64,000 nucleotides of DNA from Tetracladium setigerum (lineage: Eukaryota > Ascomycota > Leotiomycetes > Helotiales). The DNA lies in the NCBI GenBank assembly GCA_031472005.1, contig PZJY01000001.1, forward strand, positions 4,030,001-4,094,000, in the 5' to 3' direction. Positions 51,077 through 61,415 of the stretch are shown here, in pieces. The notes below the pieces were generated by a model. That model worked only from the letters and a program-made list of their open reading frames with translations, was not told the DNA's origin and did no database searches. The position numbers and the translations under genes are program-made. Each line of letters starts with the position of its first letter. Within the stretch, counting starts at the first letter, position 1.

Positions 51077-51958
51077 GATGGTTTCGCGTGCTGGAGGGTA
51101 TGTGGATTTGGAAACCCGGTGACTGGACGAATGTTTGCATATAACTGATATGACAATGGACTCTTGAAGCGGGCTTAAATCTCGTCATCTAATGTATGCC
51201 AATACTCGGTCTGGTTTTGAATGAGTGTAAGCCCAATTAGCCGAGAACACCCAAATTCGTACTTTTGACCCAAAACACTATCTTTTGCCCAACACGCCGT
51301 ATCAACAACACTTACTCTATCACCTGATAAGATGGTTTATATTCAAATTAATCTATTAATCTAGTCTAACTAATTAATTTAGAAATCTAATCACCATCCA
51401 CCTTTATATCCAGTTCACAGCACTCACAAGAGACAGCCCACCCCCTCACCAACTTTATCTCCTTAGTTTTCACATGTCTTTTCTTTTGCGCTTGTATGAT
51501 AATATTAATACATATATGTATCAATGATATGCATTTTGCCCATCCCATCCCATCCCATCCCATCCCATTCCATTATCCCACATCAGAGTACCGAATAACG
51601 AACACCAACTTTCGCTTTGCCAGGTTACCTTTACCATTACATTGCGCGCTATCCTTATTTTCTCTCTGACAATAATAGTTAGTTGTGCGGTAGCGAGAGC
51701 TGAGATGAATCTTTTGCACGTGAAGATAGACAGGTAGACATGAAATGTAGGTGAAGTTGGCTGAGTAGTGAACAGCATAAGCATCTCTCTATCTATTTTG
51801 TTGGACGAGAGAAAAGTGGACATGTCAATCAAAGTACAGTAAGTCCAAAACGCAGATTAGATAGTAGAAGAAAAATATTACAATCTCGTTTGTCTACCTA
51901 CATCCTACCACGAATTGACCCTTTTCCTTTCCTTCCCTTTCCTTCCCTGGCTATCTAA
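51077..51958. other. Intergenic, 3' flank of Prp28
   Basis: No supported gene. Contains the CATCC pentamer tract and pyrimidine-rich sequence (ccttttcctttccttccc) just 3' of the Prp28 stop. Confidence 0.6.
51539..51568. repeat. CATCC pentamer microsatellite
   Basis: About five to six tandem CATCC units, the reverse complement of the GGGAT tract at 10.92 kb. Confidence 0.9.
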
Positions 51959-54395
51959 CTAACTCCATCCACTCCCTGCGCCCGCCCCCTTCCCAGCAAA
52001 CCCACCCTCCTCAATCTTCTTCGCCTCCCCACCACCTCCTCTCCTCGTACTCTTCTGCTGCGCCGCCTCATGTTTCCTCAACTCCTCCGGCACTCTGGAG
52101 ATACTACTCTTCATCAACATCTGCTTGAGATCATACATATTCTCTGCATCCTCGTTGCCCAGGAAGGTGATGGCCACACCACTCTTGCCCGCACGACCAG
52201 TTCGACCAATACGATGCGTGTAGCTCTCAATGTTGGTCGCCATGTTGAAATTGACGACAAGGGAGACGTCGGGCACGTCGATACCTCGGCCGGCGAGATC
52301 AGTGGCCACGAGCACGTTGGTGGAGCCCGAGCGGACGGATGCCAGCGCGGCTTCACGCTGTTCTTGCGTTTTGCTGCCGTGGAGTGTGACGGATGAGAAG
52401 CCCATGTGTTTGATATCTCTTGCGACGGCGTCGCAGTTGCGCTTGATGTTCACAAACACAATGATAGGAGGTTGGAATTCGCCGGAAGCGAGAATCTCGT
52501 TCAGTCGTTTCTTGCGCTTCTCTTCGCCTGATACAAACTCAACTCTTTGCTCGACGGTCTCGACGGCTTCACCGATGTTGCCGATGGTGACAATGGCCGG
52601 ACGACGGAGGTACTTCTTTGCTATCTTCTCGACCGCGGATGGCATGGTCGCCGTGTACATCATGGTTTGACGGTAACGATCTTTCCCGCCTAGATGACGC
52701 GACATCGCTTGTGCGTCTTCGGCATCATCTGTGTCGGGTTTTTCGTTACTAACCGGGAGGGCGTCGAGGATTTTGTTGACAGATTCTTCGAATCCGAGAT
52801 CGATCATGCGGTCGGCTTCATCCATGATGATGTAGCAGCATTGACCGAGGACGAGGACTCTTCTCTCAATACAGTCGACGAGACGACCGGGCGTGGCGAT
52901 GATGATTTCGGCCCCGTTACGGAGGTTGTAGGATTGTTCTTCAAGGGAGTGACCTCCTACTATACTCACGCAAGTAAAGCCGAGGGGTGTGGCGAACTTT
53001 CGAGCCTCGACTTCAATTTGTTGCGCCAACTCACGGGTTGGGGCAAGAATGATAGCGTACGGACCGTCGTTTTTCGTGAATTCGTTTAGAGGAGGTAACT
53101 CTGAAATGTAAACGAGTAGGGGTAGCAAGAATGCAGCTGTTTTACCGGAACCAGTAACGGCAACACCGATCAAATCTCTAGCTTGTAGAGCAATAGGAAT
53201 TGCAGCTCTCTGTACTGCCGAAGGTTCGTCGTATCCAACTTGGACAATAACATCCATGAGTCTTTTTGGCAAATTCGATTCTGCCCAATTTCGCATTGGA
53301 TTTGGAATCGCTCCTCCCTTCGTACTGATGTTAAAGTCTTCTTTAAAGATACGCCAATCTCGTTCTCGCATATGCTCCAGCTTCTTTTCGCTCCAGTGCT
53401 TGTCGAGCCCTCTATTTCCCACATCATCTCTCCTCCTCTTCTCCATCTCCATAATCTCTCTTGCTCGTGCAGGTCCTGCTTCCGAGTCTCGCGCCTCCAA
53501 AGCTTTGGCGTATTTCATAACACTATCCTCATTCAAATCTTCAGCAAACCCACCCAGACGACCTCTTCCATAAAAATTGGCTTCCGCACGTGCCGAATAA
53601 ATAGGGTTGTAATCGGGACTTGTATCTTCCTCCGTGTTCCACTCAAAATTAAACTTCTTCTCTGTGGTCCGCCTTCGCTTCTTCTTCGCAGAGAATGTAG
53701 AAACATTGGCTTCCGCGCCCATATATCGGTTGCGAATGAGAGCCTGCTGCGTGTCATCCGAGTTCGCAGGTCGTTTCTCGCCAGCTAAGGATGCTTTCCC
53801 ATTGGTGTTTGCGGCAGGTTTTGGAGGAGGTGGCATATCCCTATTTGGACGTCCATTTCGATCATTCCTATCGTTTCCATTTTCATTCGGTGCATCCCCA
53901 TGCCGCATTGCTCGAGGGCCCGTAGGTACAGATGAGCCTCCTCGCCTGTATGAGTCTCGCCTGTCATCCTGTCCTCGTCCATTCTGATAGCTGTTTCCAT
54001 TGCCGAGTGGCGCAATACTGTTCTCACTTCGATCGGCATCGAGCTTGCGCTTTGCTTCCTCGACTTCTTTCGCTCTCTTCTCCAATGCTATCTTCTCCCG
54101 TGCAGCTTTGGACAGAAATTTCGGCTTTGCGGCAGCGTCGTCTGCCTCTTTCTTCTTCTTTAATATGTCTTCGATGCTAAGTGGTCCTCGGTCCTTGGGT
54201 GCTCCCATCCTTTCTTCTTCAAAGGTGGCGGAGGCTGAGATTCTGATGGTGGTGGTGGAGGGAGGTCGCTTGGGGGAGGAGGTGCGTATGAGTTCGGAGG
54301 AGGTGGAGGGCGAAAGAATCTGGAGGTGGTGGTGGAGGTGCATTCATATCTGAAGGAGGAGGGGGAGGAAATTCCCCATTCGAATAGCTCGCCAT
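51959..54395 (-). CDS. PRP28: Pre-mRNA-splicing DEAD-box RNA helicase Prp28, two frame breaks
   Basis: Spliceosomal ATPase that lets U6 replace U1 at the 5' splice site. The DEAD-box motifs are all present: VTGSGKTAA (I), PTRELAQQ (Ia), TPGRL (Ib), DEADRM (II), TATMP (III), TDLAGRGID (V) and HRIGRTGRAG (VI). Prp28-specific N-terminal segments are APKDRGPLSIEDIL, FNFEWNTEEDT, IYSARAEANFYGRGR and MRERDWRIFKEDFNI. The start at 54395 opens a proline-rich stretch (MASYSNGEFPPPPPSD) usual for fungal Prp28. Two frame changes lie between this start and the core: GGG at 54308-54310 and CCC at 54204-54206, each cured by one base. No GT dinucleotide lies between them on the coding strand, so an intron is excluded. 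The repaired length is 2439 nt (812 aa). An essential gene should not be broken twice, which points to sequence error. Confidence 0.93.
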
Positions 54396-54675
54396 CTTGA
54401 GTAAATAACTTCCGTATCAGTAAATTGCGCAAGTTCACCTAATTCCTAAAGGCCTAGTTGATTTGGTAAAATAGGTTTAGAGATAGTTTCGTTGTGACTG
54501 ACTTTCAAAAGGTTTGTTGTAGATACGAAAGTCGTCGAGACCAGAAGCTGCAAGGCTGAAGCTCAAGGCTCAAAAAATAATCGATGACTAAGCGAAATCT
54601 TTCTCTACCTCGACAACACCATCACCAACCCATCACAGGAAACAGGCAATTGACTCCACCTCCCATCTTCCAGCT
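54396..54675. promoter_or_regulatory. Divergent promoter, Prp28 / mL59
   Basis: 280 bp between two outward-facing start codons of housekeeping genes. Short 5' leaders and shared control elements are implied by the spacing. No specific site was identified. Confidence 0.5.
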
Positions 54676-55438
54676 ATGGCTTCAAAGCAGCAATACATCC
54701 AGCTCGCGCGAACGCTGCCACCGCAATTAACGCGCTTCTTCGCACGCTACCCACCAGCATCGATTCTCTCCCCTCAAACCCTCACGACCACCACAACTCC
54801 CACCCCAGCCGTATCTCCAACAAGCACCAGCACCGCAGATGCTGCGACTTCCAAACCTACCCCTGAATCAGCAGTCAAATCGTCGGATTTCTTGAATCCG
54901 TTTCAATCCCAGAAATCACCGCTGTCGGGGCGATGGCATGATCCGGTTTACTCGTTAAGGAGACAGGCGGATTTGGTGAAGTTGGCGAGGAAACATGGGG
55001 TTGAGAGTCTGTTGCCTTTTACGGTGAAGAAGACAGAGGAGAAGCTGAAGAAGAGGTTGGAGGGTGGTTTGAGGGTTAAGGGTACCGGTGTGGGTGAGAG
55101 TGTTAAAGGAAAGATTGATGAGAGGACTTTGAAAGCTAGGTATGTTTTTTGGGGGGTTCTGTTTGGTTTGGGAATTCTTGATAGGCGGACCTGGAAGATA
55201 TACAGAGGAGAGGGGATAGCAGGCAGCATTGATTGATTTGCGGATGTCAATTGATGGGATGATGGCTAATATACGAGCTCACTAGGTTGGAGAAGAGACG
55301 ACAAGCTATGTTGGCAATGCCAGCGCTCATTCAGGAATGGAAGGAGGTAAGTCTTCCTCAGTTACTATACTTGGTATTAAATGCTTACACAAAATACAGA
55401 AAGGACATGGTCGTGGATGGAAGAAGTGGCCAAAATAG
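54676..55438 (+). CDS. Mitochondrial large ribosomal subunit protein mL59 (MRPL25)
   Basis: Fungal mitoribosome large-subunit protein. Three exons (54676-55139, 55286-55346, 55400-55438) give 187 aa with all junctions in phase. The N-terminal motif YIQLARTLPPQLTRFFARYPP is characteristic. It is followed by a Thr/Ser/Pro-rich linker, then NPFQ, RWHDPVYSLRRQADLVKLAR, and LLPFTVKKTEEKLKKR. The last exons add LEKRRQAMLAMPALIQEWK and the basic end GHGRGWKKWPK. The first intron (146 nt) contains CTAAT and ends CACTAG. No frame breaks were found. Confidence 0.9.
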
Positions 55439-56038
55439 ATGGAAGTCTTTTGTGGCTAGAGATGAGGCATCGGCCTCGAGAATTGTACAGTACTATGTTG
55501 GCTGCATACGGCAAGGAGTTAAACATCATATCATGATGTATATCATGTGTTATATATTGTACGAGAATGAACTGTTCTGGGATCAATTTCTTGCACTTTC
55601 TCTCTTTGAGAGTCTTTTCACACATGTTTGCTTCTCCCTTTGCAGATTGATTGGTGGTACGAAGGCAGACACTTTTCAAAAGTTTGAACAATTCTGACGT
55701 CTGAATCTCAAGTCGAGATGGAGATCAGCTAGTACTCCAACGAAACACCAAAAGGAAGAGTGTTATTGGCTTTCATCAACAAGAAGGAAGCGATGCCTTT
55801 GCTTTTGCAACTTGTAGTTGGATCTGGATTTGAAAAGTATTAATCAACCTTGTAGGAAATAGGATGCTACTTTACACAATATTCATGGGTTTAATCCTCA
55901 TTCCTTTCGATCAAGCGATCAAAGATACCTGCTCATCTATTGCAGTAGTTGTGTCAAATATCCACATCCAGGTTCCTACGTTACATCCATACAGTATCCC
56001 CATACAGGCCACCACCTGCTAGTTAATTTAAACATCTT
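55439..56038. other. Intergenic between convergent mL59 and zinc-finger genes
   Basis: 3' flanks of two convergent genes. No supported gene. Confidence 0.6.
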
Positions 56039-57138
56039 TCACAACCCCTCCCTTCCCCTCTCCCACCCTCGAAAGATTTTTCGAAGCAAGTGTCTCAAGA
56101 CCACATTACCACTCTCTTCGTCCTTGTCAAACGTGTTCGGAAATATCTTGCGGGTTCTGGTAGTGTACTCCCGAAGTTCTTCCACGGTGTGAAAAGTCCT
56201 CACATTCTTCACCCTGTTACTTCTTCCCCATTCAATCAAGTCAACAATATTGACATGTGTCCTTCGCACAGCCTGTTGTAAATTGTATCAGCTCTCTTCG
56301 TCTACCTACCAACCTGTGTTGCACAAGTCATGTAACCTACCTGCTCACATTTCAGACATGTCTTTGGAAGCGGCTCGACGCCAATGGCGCGACAGAGCAC
56401 ATGCCATGCTGTCAAGTCGTTCTCAGCGCCATACCACATTTCTAATTCGCTCTGCAGCGCTTCTTGGTATTCTCGCCATGCAAGATTTTCCGCAGGACTT
56501 TTGCCGCGCCATCCTTGGTGTCTCTGTAATTTTGCGTATGAAGTAGCTGGTGGTAGAGACGAGTCGTATTGAAAGGTTGAGAAAGAGCGGAAAAAGATAT
56601 CTAAAGGAGTCTCGGGATCCTGTTGGTGGTTAGGGGAGTCTCGAAGGTGCTGCTGCAAAGCTTCATCGCTCCCAAACGATCGATTGCATTCATCGCAATC
56701 GAAAGAAGGGGCATGGGCTGGTGAGTTCAACAAATGCTGCTGCAAAGCCTCTTCACTATTGAAATGACGGTCACAGTCGTCACAATCGAAAGAGGGAGCA
56801 TGAGCTGGTGAGTTCAACAAGTGTTGTTGCAAAGCCTCTTCGCAATTAAAATGACGGTTGCATTCATCGCAATCGAAGGAGGGGGCATGAGCTGGCGAGT
56901 TTAACAAGTGTTGTTGCAAAGCGTCTTCGTTCTTAAAGGATCGATTACATTTATTACAATCGAAGGAGGGAGCATGAACCGGCGAATTCGACAAGTGTTG
57001 TTGCAAAGCCTCGTCGCTATTGAAATGACGGTTGCAAGTCACACAGTTGAAGGCATGCGCAGGTGAGGAACGCTTGTGCTGTTTCAAGCTTGCGGGACTG
57101 TCGAAAGATCGATTGCAAGGAATACATTGGGACGGCAT
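56039..57138 (-). CDS. Tandem C2H2 zinc-finger protein with conserved fungal C-terminal domain
   Basis: 343 aa from exons 57138-56341 and 56272-56039. Six fingers run from residue 5 to about 165 on a 27-residue period. Each is C-x2-C-x12-H-x6-H, for example CDECNRHFNCEEALQQH and then LLNSPAH, joined by APSFD. Six residues between the histidines and long identical linkers resemble JAZ/matrin-type fingers, which often bind RNA or protein, more than canonical DNA-binding fingers. The C-terminal half is a conserved-looking domain (LDIFFRSFSTFQYD, WREYQEALQSELEMWYG, AWHVLCRAIGVEPLPKTC), continued by the second exon (RTHVNIVDLIEWGR, RTRKIFPNTFDKDEESG). Function is unknown; a nucleic-acid-binding role is inferred from the fingers only. 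Confidence 0.85.
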
Positions 57139-57146
57139 GGTAGAAC

Positions 57147-57174
57147 TGTCTGTCGGTCTGTCTGTCTGTCTGTG
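57147..57174. repeat. GTCT tetranucleotide microsatellite
   Basis: Tandem TGTC/GTCT units directly upstream of the zinc-finger start codon, within its probable 5' leader. Confidence 0.85.
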
Positions 57175-57315
57175 CGTACAAAAGTATGTCCACTGCTGTT
57201 GAGTAGAAATGATTTTTGGAAGAGGTGGCTAGAAAGGAGTGACTTGAGAGGAGTGATTTGAAAAGAGGCGACTCGAACGAAGTGACCTGAGGTCTCTAAA
57301 TGCAAGTGTACAAAA

Positions 57316-57410
57316 CGAACCAAGCATACATACGAACCAAGCATACATACGAACCAAGCATACATACGAACCAAGCATACATACGAACCAAGCATACATA
57401 CGAACCAAGC
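57316..57410. repeat. 17-bp perfect minisatellite, 5.6 copies
   Basis: The unit CGAACCAAGCATACATA repeats without variation for 95 bases, about 180 bases upstream of the zinc-finger start codon. Perfect identity suggests recent expansion. There are no spacers, so it is not a CRISPR array. Confidence 0.95.
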
Positions 57411-59544
57411 AAGCTGAGCAGCCAATTGCATAACTCTGTTGGTTTTTAACCAACATCCAACATTGTTAATCTTGAACTTTGGCTGCGTCCCCAGATGTGA
57501 ATTGTAGTTGTAATGTCACAAAGTGGCCGCAACGGCCAGAATGCATGGTGACTGAATGTCATGGATGATGGTGTAGCTAGGAAGCCGTTTGGTCGATGAA
57601 GTGGTGAAAGGGAGTGCCAAGTCAAGCGGCTCTGGGATGGAGGTGATCGTCACGTGCACCATATAGGGCTCTTTCTGCGCGATATGTAAAATTACCTAAA
57701 CCAAGCAAGCTTCTAGCTTCTGGAGACAAAAAGGAATCGGGGGGAGCACTGACCCATTCTTAAACTCCAAATAATCATGAATCATCCCAAACAAAATCAC
57801 ATGTCTTTCTGAATCATCACAAAAGGGGTTTGATATCCATCCCGTGATCCCGTCGCAGCCACAGATGAACATTAAGCCTGAGGCATTCACATCTCATCCT
57901 ATCGTCCGGCAGTAAGGCAGCCGCAGCCCCCAAGCACAAACCCACAAACCCAACGAAACTCCAGATCTTCCCCAACAAAATCTGGCTCCTCTCCAATACA
58001 GGGATTGTGATTGGCCGACCCGACGACACACTTGCCAGCTCGTGCAGAGTCTCCCTCGAAGACATCAAGCAAAAATGAGCAGGAGAAAAAGAGCCTTTGA
58101 GGGACTGTGATAGGATGGAACATTTTCGTTTATCCTTTTCATGTAAGGATCCTGCCTTTTGCACCTTCCGGTTCCTGAGTGATCAGCCGATTGGAAGGGT
58201 TCGGGCACGAAGGTTCATCATGGGAGGGAAGATCTTTAGATCCCGCTGCGAGCTGCTAGGAGGGAGGTCAACGACTGTGGCATGTGAAATCTTGAGATCG
58301 GGGTGACGTCTATTTGATAGAGTTGGTTGAGCCTGTTGCTGCTATCAACCATAATGATGGGTGAGTGCAGATGAGCTGAGAAGCAGATCCCCTCCTGACT
58401 CTCTGATGGTAGAGTACAGATTTGTCCAGCTGCCGAAGGATTGGGTCGATGATAGTGTACACTGAGTACAGCATCAAGTACACAAACGGATCCCGCCATC
58501 TGTACTGGTGGACTGAGAAAGAAAGTTGGCATTGGCGGTGTAAAATGCTCCGTAACCCCACGAGGTGTTCAAATGCCTAGGCATCTCCAAAGGAGTCCAA
58601 ATGCAACTCAACTCCAGCAGCAAGCAGGGTTCTCCAAATCCCTGTGGTGTGCGACCACCATGCCATGGTGTGAGAAGCAGGTCAGCCGAGATCTAGGTCG
58701 GACGAGATTCAATTGCCGCTGTCAAGTTGATCCTCGAGTGGTGAACCTTGATTGGAATATGATTGGGAGGCTAGAGTTGAAGTCGGAACGACTCCCCCAC
58801 GGCTATTTGCAAAAGTAGTTCGAGCGTGGGCATCTACATCTTGCGCAACTACAGTGCTTTGCGTCGGTAGGCACTATTGCTGCACAAATGAACAAATGAA
58901 TGTCGGCGATGGCTTGCATTTCCGCTTGCTGGAGAATGATATACCGAGATAGTTATTGGTCCACGATGCAACATGGTGGTGAAAAAGTTGATCATCCAGA
59001 CGCCTTAGAATGCTAAATGCTATGCAGAGAGACGATCTGTGGCTTGGCTGCGAAAGAAAGGTCTGGAGAAACTGGCGATATGCTTTTACACTTGAAGAAG
59101 AAGTGAGAATATGAGAGGTAATAAAGTCGAGGTTTGGGTTGTGCGAAACTTGGACCTCGGTCTCGAGTATTAGAAACAAGTTGAGAAACAAAAGGGTTAA
59201 AGGCATGAAGTATGAAGATGGGACGAGAAACAAACATATATAGACAATCACGCACGATAACAAGAAGATGTGGCCTACCTCTGCTCTTTTATCAACATAT
59301 ATGAAAATTGAACGAACCTCCCCTCGTATACCAATCAGGAGAAGGCGCAACCAAAGCTAGAGAGAAACTTGACGAATTAATGTAGATTTCGCGCAAGCAC
59401 GATACAGTATCACTTGTCGTTTTCCTCTAGCCGAACGGAAGGAAGCAAGCAAGCACATGCAAAGAGTAAAAGACCAGATCAGACCCTGCACAGGGCAAAA
59501 GGGTGGCGGTGGGGAATTCGAGTCGTGAAATTGGCGGGACACAA

Positions 59545-59554
59545 CATATTTAAG
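59545..59554 (+). promoter_or_regulatory. TATA-like element of the desaturase gene
   Basis: CATATTTAAG lies 330 bases upstream of the start codon and just before a CT-rich leader (59576-59635). Position and sequence fit a core promoter. This is inference only. Confidence 0.4.
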
Positions 59555-59658
59555 TCCCCTTGTGCTGCCACTCCCCGATCTTTACCACCGCTGCACTCCC
59601 TCCCCTTTTCAGCCTTGAATCTCTTCCTTTCCTAATCAAGTATCTCGAGAGGAATTTG

Positions 59659-59725
59659 GTATGTTTTTATATTCACATCTTCTTTATCAATTGCACGAGA
59701 CACTTCCACTCACATCTCCAAGCAG
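59659..59725 (+). other. Possible 5'-UTR intron of the desaturase gene
   Basis: A strong donor GTATGT follows GAATTTG, and an acceptor CCAAGCAG lies 67 nt further on, both upstream of the chosen start. Splicing would remove the T-rich segment of the leader. Transcript data would be needed to confirm it. Confidence 0.45.
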
Positions 59726-59874
59726 ATCCCCACCATTTCCCCTCGGACCATATCCCGACCTCAACAAAAAATACCTCGACCACCCTTCGTTCTTTTTCAA
59801 GTCCAAAGACGTGCCTGTCAAAAGCGCCCAAGAACAGAATATCCCCAATTGAACAGTTGCCCATCATACACACC

Positions 59875-61415
59875 ATGGCATCTACAGCAGTCCCTACACG
59901 TATGGCTACCAGGAGGAGTGCTGCGTCGCACGGTTCATCTGCAGCTGGATCTCCAAACGATACCCCAAGACAATCACCCTCTTCCACATCTCTCTCTTCC
60001 ATGTCCTCCGTGGAGGATGGCAAGGACGCAAAGTCTTTACCACACGGAACCCTCACCAACACATATGGCAACCAATTTGAGATTCCTGACTATACAGTCA
60101 ACGATATTCGAAATGCCATTCCCAAGCATTGCTTCGAGCGCTCTGGATTGAGAGGTCTCTCATATGTTGCACGAGATATTGGAAGTCTCGCCATTACATT
60201 CTACCTGTTCAACAGATTCCTCACCCCAGAGAATGTTCCATCTACCCCAGCACGAGCTGTTCTCTGGTTCGCATACACCGTCATTCAAGGTCTTTTCGGT
60301 ACCGGTCTGTGGGTTCTCGCGCACGAGTGTGGTCACCAATCTTTCTCTCCCTCAAAGGTTCTCAACGATACCACCGGATGGATTTGCCATTCAGCACTTT
60401 TGGTTCCATACTTCTCCTGGAAGATCTCCCACGGAAAGCACCACAAGGCCACCGGCAACATGGAGCGTGACATGGTCTTCGTCCCAAAAACCCGTGAAGT
60501 CTATGCATCTCGCGTCGGCAAATTCGTCCACGATCTTGACGAGTTGACCGAGGAGACCCCAATCGCCACACTCATTCACTCCGTCGCCCAACAACTTTTC
60601 GGCTGGCCATTGTACCTCTTCGCCAACGTCACGGGTCACAACAACCACGAGAAACAACCCGAGGGCAGAGGAGTAGGAAAAGTAAATGGATTCTTCAAGG
60701 GCGTCAACCACTTCAACCCAGCTAGTCCATTGTACGAGGCTAAGGATGCTAAACTCATTCTGTTGAGTGATCTTGGTCTTGCCATCGTCGTCACCGTTCT
60801 CACTCTCCTCACCAAGACCTATGGATTTTCAAACATGGCTGTTTGGTATTTCGCCCCTTACCTTTGGGTTAACCACTGGTTGGGTAAGTACTTCCGCTAC
60901 AACTTTCAATTACACTTTTTCTAATATCTCAATAGTCGCAATTACCTTCCTCCAACACACTGACCCAACCCTCCCCCACTACACCGCCGAGTCTTGGAAC
61001 TACGTCCGTGGTGCCGCCGCAACCATCGATCGCGAATTCGGCTTCGTTGGTCGCCAACTCCTCCACGGCATCATCGAAACTCACGTTCTCCACCACTATG
61101 TCAGCACCATCCCCTTCTACCACGCCGATGAAGCCACCGAGGCTATCAAGGAAGTGATGGGTAAGCATTATCGCGCTGATGTTGAGGGAGGTGCGGTTGG
61201 ATTCTTGTCGTCGTTGTATACCGTTGCAAGATGGTGTCAGTGGGTTGAGCCTTCTGAGGGTGCCGTTGGTGATGGAAAGGGTGTTGTATGTTTCCCCGTC
61301 TCTCTTTATATCTTTTTCTTCTATTTCAGTAACTAATACTCCATAACAGCTCTTCTTCCGTAACCGCAACAACCTCGGTACGCCACCAATGAAGATTGCA
61401 GCTCCAAAGGCCTAA
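59875..61415 (+). CDS. Delta-12 (oleate) fatty acid desaturase
   Basis: ER membrane desaturase converting oleate to linoleate. Exons are 59875-60883, 60936-61285 and 61350-61415 (1425 nt, 474 aa), with no frame break. The three histidine boxes are intact: HECGH (150-154), HGKHH (186-190) and HVLHH (386-390). Other family segments are IPDYTVNDIRNAIPKHCF, SYFSWKISHGKHH-type box context, VTGHNNH, and VNHWLVAITFLQHTDP. Hydrophobic segments near 102-116, 129-149 and 267-290 fit the four-helix topology. The frame is open upstream to 59560, but that part is unconserved; MASTAVPTRMATRR is the usual type of start, in a good context (ACCATGGC). The HECGH/HVLHH set fits delta-12 best, but a delta-15/bifunctional activity cannot be excluded from sequence alone. 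Confidence 0.93.

Larger units (their letters stand above)
57139..59874. other. Intergenic: zinc-finger promoter and desaturase promoter
   Basis: 2.7 kb with no supported protein gene. Left part: simple repeats upstream of the zinc-finger gene. Middle: minus-strand frames (57817-58164, 57899-58123) with no family features. Right part: the desaturase promoter and leader, CT-rich near the start. Confidence 0.5.

Noticed and set aside
57316..57410. CRISPR-like array
   Set aside because: Direct 17-bp tandem repeats with no spacers, in a fungal genome.
59560..59874. Upstream in-frame start for the desaturase
   Set aside because: The extra N-terminal sequence is unconserved, lies in a CT-rich leader with a likely intron, and the Met at 59875 has a better context.
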